Shown: in pieces, positions 15,165-20,536 of the stretch | Layout: each line of letters starts with the position of its first letter | Numbering within the stretch: the first letter of the stretch is position 1 | Assembly: GCA_910588595.1 (NCBI GenBank) | Contig: CAJUQU010000039.1 | Coordinates: 1-20,536 of the forward strand | Source of the DNA: an uncultured Lachnospiraceae bacterium | GTDB taxonomy: Bacteria > Bacillota_A > Clostridia > Lachnospirales > Lachnospiraceae | Length of the DNA stretch: 20,536 bases | Reading direction: 5' to 3' | Program-made: the position numbers and the translations under genes | The notes under the pieces: generated by a model | Database searches by the model: none | What the model saw: only the letters and a program-made list of their open reading frames with translations | What the model was told of the DNA's origin: nothing

Positions 15165-18095
15165 ATGTACAATGAGCGTAGAAAAAGAAGCAGCGTCAGG
15201 ACAAGCCTGCTGCTGTCTGTCGTGCTGGTCATCATCTGTGTCTGCAGTATGGCAGGAGGTATCGGCATATCACATGTGCACGGTGCGCAGAAACGCACGG
15301 TGAAGGTCGGATTCTTTCCGATGGAAGGCTACAATGAAAAAAATGAGGACGGCACCTACAGCGGCATGGATGTGGAGTATCTGGAGACACTCTGTGACTA
15401 CGTGAGCTGGGAGATCGAGTATGTGGATTGTGACAGCTGGGATGACGCGCTGCAGCGCCTTGCGGACAAAAAGATCGATCTGGTCGGTTCCGCGCAGTTT
15501 TCCAGCAAGAGGGCGGAGATCTATCAGTATGCCAATCTTGCGAGCGGTTACACGTTTGGAACGATCGCGGTAAACGGTGGGAGCAGTATTCCCTATGAGG
15601 ATTTTGACGCGATGGATCAGATCACGTACGGCGTCGTGAAGACGTATGTCAGAAAGGCTGAGTTCTACGAGTATCTTTCTGATCATGGCATCCATAATCC
15701 GAAGGTGAACGAGTATGACAGTACTGCGGAACTGCAGGCCGCTCTTGCAGAACAAAAGATCGATGCGATGGTGCATTCCCTGACAGAGATCAGGGACGGA
15801 CAGCGGATCATCGGACGTTTTGCGCCGATGCCGATCTACTATATCTCATATAAGGGAAATGACGAGGTGATGCGGGAGTTAAATCAGGGTATCGCGGATA
15901 TCAAGATGAAACGTCCGGATCTCGAGAATGAGCTGATCACGAAATACTATGACAGCAGGATGGATCACACGATATTGTTGTCCCAGGATGAAAAGGATTA
16001 CATCGAGGAGAAGAAGAGTATCACTGTCGGCTATTTTGATGGGTACTATCCGTTTTCGTACGAAATTGACGGAGTGTATCACGGGCTGGCAAAGCAGGTG
16101 CTCGATGAGGTGTCCGTGATCACCGGACTTGCGTTCAGCTATGTCAAAATGTCAAACATGGACGAGGCGAAACAGGCGCTGACTGACGGCAGGATCGATC
16201 TTCTCGATTACTGTGGGGACACGCCCAAGAGCTTGAGAAACTCCGGTGTGGTGGTGACAAAGGCGTATGCGAAGGTGCCGCATGTGATCATCATGGACCG
16301 GGACAGCACTGCCAACGAGATCAGAGTTCTGGCAGCTGTGAACAATGGTGATGATGAGGACAATATCGCGCTGCTGGTGAACGAGGATGCACAGATCCTG
16401 ATCTTTGACTCGCAGTTGGAATGCCTTTATGCTGTAAACAGAGGCGAGGCGGACGCCGCGTTCTGTGACGGCTATCTGTCGGAGTATCTGCTCGGATCGG
16501 ATCTGAGGCTGAACAAGCTTGAGATCCGCAGTGTACTAAATGACACGCATGTCATATATATGGCAGTGAAGGAGGATGCAAACTCCCAGCTGCTGGGCAT
16601 CCTGAACAAAGAGCTGCTCGAGGTGAGCGACAAGATGGTGAACGATTATATGCTCAAGGATAATCTCTTTGCCAAAAACAGCCTGGAGAGTTTTATCAGG
16701 ACCCACAGTGTGCAGATCGTCACGATCGTGATACTCGCCGCGGTCTGCGTAGTGCTCGTGATGCTGCATATGCTCCGCGACAGCAGACGGATCCAGAAGC
16801 TGATGTACAAGGATGCGGAGCTCAATATATGGAATCTGAATTATCTGAAATACAGGGCGCAGCAGCGGCTTGCTGCGGACAAAAATCAAAAATATGCGGT
16901 CGCATATTTGGATATATGCCAGTTCAGGCGGTACAATACTCTGTATGGATGGCATGCAGGGCAGAAGATCCTGGAGCTGCTGGTGTGCGTGCTGGCTGAA
17001 AATATTGACAGCGATAAGGAGCTGTATGCCAGAAGCCAGGGGGATCACTTCGTGCTGTTCGTGCGGTATGACAAGCTGGCTGATCTGGAGGCGAGGCTGG
17101 CAGAGCTGGAGGAGAAGATCACGCAGCGTATCTATGAGACGGCAGATATGCGGATGCCCATCACCATGGGCGTGTGCTGCATCCCGCCGGGAAGCGATGA
17201 TATGCAGGTGGCGATATCTTATGCGATACAGGCGTCCGATCTGTTAAAAAACAGCTACAGCAATGAGATCAGGATCTATGATGAAAACCTTCGTGTCCAG
17301 TTGAAGGAGAATCATGACAGGGAAAAACTGTTGGAGTCTGTCGATATCAATAAGGATTTCGTAGCGTTTTATCAGCCCAAAGTGGATATCAGGAGCGAGC
17401 AGATCGTGGGCGCGGAGGCGCTTGTGCGCTTCAAGGATCCGACGGATAACGGCGCGATCAGGGCACCGGGATATTTTGTGCCGTATTTTGAGCAGACTGG
17501 AAGGATCACGGAGATTGACTTCTTTGTCATGGAATGTGCATGTAAGCTGCTGAGACGTCGAATGGACGAGGGGAAGCGGGTCGTTCCGATCTCCTGCAAT
17601 TTTTCGAGGATCCATTTCACCAAGGAGAATTTCCCGGAGCAGTTTGAAGCCGTGATGGACAAATACCGGATCCCTAAGGAATATATCGAAGTTGAGATCA
17701 CGGAGACGCTCGTTGTGGAGGAGCTTCAGCAGAATAAGGTGAAGGAGACGGTCGAGATCCTGCGCAAAAAAGGGATCCGACTATCGATCGACGATTTTGG
17801 CTCAGGCTATTCGTCGCTCGGCGTGTTTGAGCAGATCCCGGCATCTGTCATCAAACTTGACCGCTCGTTCTTGCTGAATAATGAGAACCGTGTGAGACAG
17901 GTAAAAATCATGAAGAATATCGTGAACCTGGCGCAGGATCTGGATGCGCAGGTGGTCTGTGAGGGAGTTGAGAATGAGAACGACACAGAGCTTATGATGG
18001 AGATCGGCGCCTATGTGGCACAGGGGTACCGCTACAGCAAGCCTGTTCCGGAGGAAGTATTTGAGGAAAAGCTGGACCAGAAAATTGACAAATAA
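15165..18095 (+). CDS. Membrane sensor c-di-GMP phosphodiesterase: two PBPb domains, degenerate GGDEF, EAL
   Basis: A 976-residue inner-membrane signalling protein. An N-terminal hydrophobic segment (about 10-30) is followed by two extracytoplasmic amino-acid-binding-type (SBP_bac_3) domains, about 40-265 and 280-505, each starting with a VGFF/VGYF strand. A transmembrane helix spans about 517-537, then comes a GGDEF fold and an EAL domain (about 725-970). The GGDEF signature is QGDHF (625-629), so cyclase activity is probably lost. The EAL domain keeps EAL (751-753), CNFS, EITE, DDFGSGYS (Asp876, Asp877), IKLD, CEGVE and AQGY, the residues needed to hydrolyse c-di-GMP. The start is ATG 15165 with GAGGA 8 bases upstream (15152-15156); a GTG at 15108 is less likely. 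Ligands are probably amino acids or similar small solutes. Confidence 0.9.
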   Translation: MYNERRKRSSVRTSLLLSVVLVIICVCSMAGGIGISHVHGAQKRTVKVGFFPMEGYNEKNEDGTYSGMDVEYLETLCDYVSWEIEYVDCDSWDDALQRLADKKIDLVGSAQFSSKRAEIYQYANLASGYTFGTIAVNGGSSIPYEDFDAMDQITYGVVKTYVRKAEFYEYLSDHGIHNPKVNEYDSTAELQAALAEQKIDAMVHSLTEIRDGQRIIGRFAPMPIYYISYKGNDEVMRELNQGIADIKMKRPDLENELITKYYDSRMDHTILLSQDEKDYIEEKKSITVGYFDGYYPFSYEIDGVYHGLAKQVLDEVSVITGLAFSYVKMSNMDEAKQALTDGRIDLLDYCGDTPKSLRNSGVVVTKAYAKVPHVIIMDRDSTANEIRVLAAVNNGDDEDNIALLVNEDAQILIFDSQLECLYAVNRGEADAAFCDGYLSEYLLGSDLRLNKLEIRSVLNDTHVIYMAVKEDANSQLLGILNKELLEVSDKMVNDYMLKDNLFAKNSLESFIRTHSVQIVTIVILAAVCVVLVMLHMLRDSRRIQKLMYKDAELNIWNLNYLKYRAQQRLAADKNQKYAVAYLDICQFRRYNTLYGWHAGQKILELLVCVLAENIDSDKELYARSQGDHFVLFVRYDKLADLEARLAELEEKITQRIYETADMRMPITMGVCCIPPGSDDMQVAISYAIQASDLLKNSYSNEIRIYDENLRVQLKENHDREKLLESVDINKDFVAFYQPKVDIRSEQIVGAEALVRFKDPTDNGAIRAPGYFVPYFEQTGRITEIDFFVMECACKLLRRRMDEGKRVVPISCNFSRIHFTKENFPEQFEAVMDKYRIPKEYIEVEITETLVVEELQQNKVKETVEILRKKGIRLSIDDFGSGYSSLGVFEQIPASVIKLDRSFLLNNENRVRQVKIMKNIVNLAQDLDAQVVCEGVENENDTELMMEIGAYVAQGYRYSKPVPEEVFEEKLDQKIDK

Positions 18096-18117
18096 TAGAT
18101 CAAAAGGGAGTATAGCA

Positions 18118-18981
18118 ATGAAAATAAGTGAAATCTTACTGAAAAATGACGTGACACTGTCCTTTGAGGTGTTTCCGCCAAAGGTCACGTCGGACTACGA
18201 GACAGTACAGAGGGCAGCGTACGGTGTTGCGAAGCTAAAGCCAGACTATATGAGCGTGACATACGGTGCAGGCGGGAGCACGCGCGGTAACACCTTAAAG
18301 ATTGCCAAGGGAATCCAGGAGGAGTTCGGGGTCACGACGATCGCCCATCTGACCTGTGTCGGCGCGACGAAGGAAGGGATCCGTCAGGCGCTTGAGGAAA
18401 TGAAAGCAGCAGGTATCGAAAATGTGCTCGCGCTCCGAGGGGATAAGCCAAAGGATTGCGAGGGGGATCCCTTTGCGGACTATCACTATGCGTCAGAGCT
18501 TGCAGCGGATATCAGGGCGTTTGGCGGTATGTGTATCGGTGGAGCATGTTACCCGGAAGGACACGTCGAGTCAGAGAACACGAAGGAAGACATTTTGAAC
18601 CTGAAAAAGAAAGTTGACGCGGGATGCGAGTATCTGACAACTCAGATGTTTTTTGACAACAATATTTTTTACAATTTCCTCTGCAGGGTGCGGGAAGCCG
18701 GGATCGATGTGCCTGTCATTCCGGGGATCATGCCGATCACCAGACCTTCCCAGCTGAGAAGTGCAGTGAGGTTATCAGGCTGTAATGTGCCGATGCGGTT
18801 TCGGAGCATTGTGGACTGTTTTGGCAGGAATCCCGAGGCGATGCAGCAGGCGGGGATCATCTACGCGACAGACCAGATCATCGATCTGATCGCGAACGGG
18901 ATCAGGCACGTTCATGTCTACTCGATGAACAAGCCGGAGGTTGTGAGGGGGATTCAGGAGAGCCTGAACAAAATCATTTAG
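18118..18981 (+). CDS. metF: Methylenetetrahydrofolate reductase MetF
   Basis: A 287-residue flavin-dependent reductase that converts 5,10-methylene-THF to 5-methyl-THF for methionine synthesis and, in acetogens, the methyl branch of the Wood-Ljungdahl pathway. Signatures are FEVFPPK (Glu17), SVTYGAGGST, LTCVG, LALRGDKP (Asp109), and TQMFFDN. The C-terminal MPIT stretch and INxCFG-like region are as expected. Length fits bacterial MetF. AAAAGGGAG (18102-18110) lies 7 bases before ATG 18118, which excludes the upstream in-frame extension that overlaps the EAL gene. It starts 22 bases after the EAL gene, so the two are probably cotranscribed. No metH, metV or folate gene is adjacent. Confidence 0.95.
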   Translation: MKISEILLKNDVTLSFEVFPPKVTSDYETVQRAAYGVAKLKPDYMSVTYGAGGSTRGNTLKIAKGIQEEFGVTTIAHLTCVGATKEGIRQALEEMKAAGIENVLALRGDKPKDCEGDPFADYHYASELAADIRAFGGMCIGGACYPEGHVESENTKEDILNLKKKVDAGCEYLTTQMFFDNNIFYNFLCRVREAGIDVPVIPGIMPITRPSQLRSAVRLSGCNVPMRFRSIVDCFGRNPEAMQQAGIIYATDQIIDLIANGIRHVHVYSMNKPEVVRGIQESLNKII

Positions 18982-19049
18982 GAAAGGCATGGAAGCCCCG
19001 TTCCCGGCATAGATTATACAAATAGACGAATTGATGGAAATATGAGGTT

Positions 19050-20327
19050 ATGCGCAATATTTATGTTGGGGATGTGGGTGTTGCAGTGGAATATCTGCAG
19101 CTGGCTCTGAGGAGAGCAGGTTTTCCGATCGAGATCGATGGTCGGTTTGACAGGGAAACGTGCAATGCGTTGAAGGAATTTATGGGGGAGGGAGCAGGCT
19201 GCTATGCAGACAGGGCGGTGTGGGCGAAGCTGCTCCCGTACCTTAAGGGCTATACGACACATGTGATCACGGCAGGCGAGACATTGTGGGGGATCGCCGA
19301 TACATACGATACATTGGTGTCTTCGATACTGACGGCAAACCCGTCAATTGACGCCATGAATTTACAGATAGGGACGCGGATCTACGTTCCTTTTTCTTTT
19401 GCGCTTGTCGACGAGAGCGTGGCGTACACGTCCAGTCTTACGGAGTTTATCCTGGAGGGACTGAGGATCCGCTATCCGTTTCTGATCTCAGGCTGCATCG
19501 GAAAGAGTGTCATGGGCAGAGAAGTGTGTTATCTACAGTTGGGAGAGGGGCAGACGCAAGTCTGCTACAGTGCCTGTTTCCACGCAAACGAGTGGATCAC
19601 GACGCCGATCCTGCTCAAGTTTGCGGAGTCTTATGCAAAAGCCTACGCCGATGGGGAGGAGCTCTACGGGGAGGACACGGAGGCGCTTTATAATGAGTAC
19701 AGTCTGTTCCTGGTGCCGATGGTCAATCCCGACGGTGCGGACCTCGTAAACGGAATGATCCGAAACGAGGAGTACCTCGAGCAGACGATGGCGATCGCAT
19801 CAGACTATCCGGAGATTCCTTATCCTGATGGATGGAAAGCGAACATCAACGGGATCGATCTCAACCTCCAGTTTCCGGCAGGGTGGGAAAATGCCAGGGA
19901 GATCAAGTTCGCGCAGGGCTACACGTCACCGGCGCCGCGGGATTTTGTGGGGGAGGCGCCGTTGTCGGCAGTCGAGAGCATCAACATGTACCACTTCACG
20001 ACAGTCCATGACTTTCAGCTGGTACTCGCCTACCACACACAGGGAGAGGTTATTTACTGGAAGTATCTCGACTACGAGCCGGAGCGCTCGAGACGCATCG
20101 CAGAATACTTCGGCAGAGTCAGCGGCTACCAGGTGGAGGAGACGCCTTATGCGTCGGGCTATGCGGGGTATAAGGACTGGTTCATCGAGGCATACAACCG
20201 CCCCGGCTACACGATCGAGGCAGGACGAGGCGTCAATCCGCTGAGAATGAGCCAGTTTCCGGAAATCTATGCGGACAACAGGCTCATCCTGGTCGGAGGC
20301 ATGACGCAGCTGCGGGCGGCAGAGTGA
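19050..20327 (+). CDS. PG-binding + LysM + M14 carboxypeptidase (ENP1-like)
   Basis: A 425-residue peptidoglycan hydrolase. Residues about 1-65 form a peptidoglycan-binding repeat (VEYLQLALRRAGF...DGRFD), about 69-113 a LysM domain (HVITAGETLWGIA...IGTRIYVP), and about 125-425 an M14 metallopeptidase. Zinc ligands are His178 and Glu181 (HANEW) and His329 (AYHTQG); the catalytic acid is Glu390 (TIEAGRG). Related enzymes cut the gamma-D-Glu-meso-DAP bond in cell-wall peptides, and ENP1 of Lysinibacillus is a sporulation enzyme. No signal peptide is visible, so it may act inside the mother cell, recycle muropeptides or leave by another route. GAGG at 19044-19047 is only 2 bases from ATG; GGAAA further upstream may serve instead. 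It follows metF by 68 bases without a visible terminator. Confidence 0.9.
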   Translation: MRNIYVGDVGVAVEYLQLALRRAGFPIEIDGRFDRETCNALKEFMGEGAGCYADRAVWAKLLPYLKGYTTHVITAGETLWGIADTYDTLVSSILTANPSIDAMNLQIGTRIYVPFSFALVDESVAYTSSLTEFILEGLRIRYPFLISGCIGKSVMGREVCYLQLGEGQTQVCYSACFHANEWITTPILLKFAESYAKAYADGEELYGEDTEALYNEYSLFLVPMVNPDGADLVNGMIRNEEYLEQTMAIASDYPEIPYPDGWKANINGIDLNLQFPAGWENAREIKFAQGYTSPAPRDFVGEAPLSAVESINMYHFTTVHDFQLVLAYHTQGEVIYWKYLDYEPERSRRIAEYFGRVSGYQVEETPYASGYAGYKDWFIEAYNRPGYTIEAGRGVNPLRMSQFPEIYADNRLILVGGMTQLRAAE

Positions 20328-20387
20328 TATATAAAACTGACGTGAATCGAAACTAATCTAGCTGGTATTTATTTGTATGGTTTCATA

Positions 20388-20536
20388 GTATAATGTCGAC
20401 AGACATTATACCCGCCCGAATGGGCATGTTCTTACCGTAATTGCGCAGCAATTATGGTATAATGTCGACAGACATTATACTCGCCCGAATGGGCATGTTC
20501 TTACCGTAATTGCGCAGCAATTATGGTATAATGTCG
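20388..20536. repeat. Tandem 69-bp repeat, about 2.2 copies, running off the end
   Basis: Copies begin at 20388, 20457 and 20526 (third one cut after 11 bases). The two full copies differ only at 20412 (C) versus 20481 (T). Each unit holds three hairpins in series: GTATAATGTC-GACA-GACATTATAC (perfect 10-bp stem), GCCC-GAAT-GGGC, and CCGTAATTGC-GCA-GCAATTATGG (10-bp stem with one G-T pair). The first palindrome contains TATAAT on both strands. No spacers separate the units. The contig stops inside the array, so the true copy number is unknown. Confidence 0.92.

Noticed and set aside
20388..20536. Possible CRISPR array
   Set aside because: The units are contiguous 69-bp copies with no unique spacers and no cas genes are in view.

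Overview
The window looks like one assembled contig from a Gram-positive, anaerobic, gut-type member of the Clostridia, most likely Lachnospiraceae. This is inferred from gene content (TatD-linked radical SAM protein, DUF815 ATPase, Na/Pi transporter with a PhoU-like tail, ECF vitamin transport, an ENP1-like spore/cell-wall peptidase), strong AGGAGG ribosome binding sites and TATAAT-type promoters. No rRNA or other species marker is present. Both ends are artificial or repeat-limited: bases 1-32 are Illumina adapter sequence, and the last 149 bases are a tandem 69-bp repeat that runs off the end.

Layout. (1) 33-1836, minus strand: a vitamin B6 salvage operon (pyridoxal/pyridoxamine kinase, overlapping an ECF transporter S component by ATGA), followed by a radical SAM gene cut off by the adapter. 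(2) 2066-2614, plus: a small ferritin-like di-metal protein. (3) 2705-7325, plus: a tight operon of four genes, namely a two-headed PP-loop protein joining a TtcA-type tRNA thiolase to a LarE-type sulfur transferase, a TcdA-like E1 enzyme, an unrecognised 228-residue protein and a DUF815 AAA ATPase. (4) 7326-7660: an intergenic region holding a roughly 160-bp almost complete palindrome and a good promoter. (5) 7661-11283, plus: a Na/phosphate cotransporter, an IspD/TarI-family cytidylyltransferase and a GatD/TarJ-like polyol-phosphate dehydrogenase, the last two translationally coupled. (6) 11429-12562, minus: a lone, catalytically complete tyrosine integrase, convergent with the preceding gene across an inverted repeat. 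(7) 12834-14996, plus: a membrane acyltransferase-like protein and a full CysG-type sirohaem synthase. (8) 15165-20327, plus: a membrane sensor with two periplasmic-type binding domains, a degenerate GGDEF and an intact EAL domain; then metF; then a PG-binding/LysM/M14 peptidase. (9) 20388-20536: the tandem repeat.

How the genes fit together. Most of the window is chromosomal housekeeping: cofactor supply (B6, sirohaem, one-carbon folate), tRNA modification and sulfur transfer, phosphate uptake and cell-wall precursor or turnover enzymes. The accessory signals are the lone integrase, the long palindrome and the end repeat. The most unusual coding feature is the TtcA-LarE fusion, which has no larB, larC or larA partner in view and is followed by a TcdA-like enzyme. 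It suggests a combined sulfur-transfer/tRNA-modification role, but this is inference.
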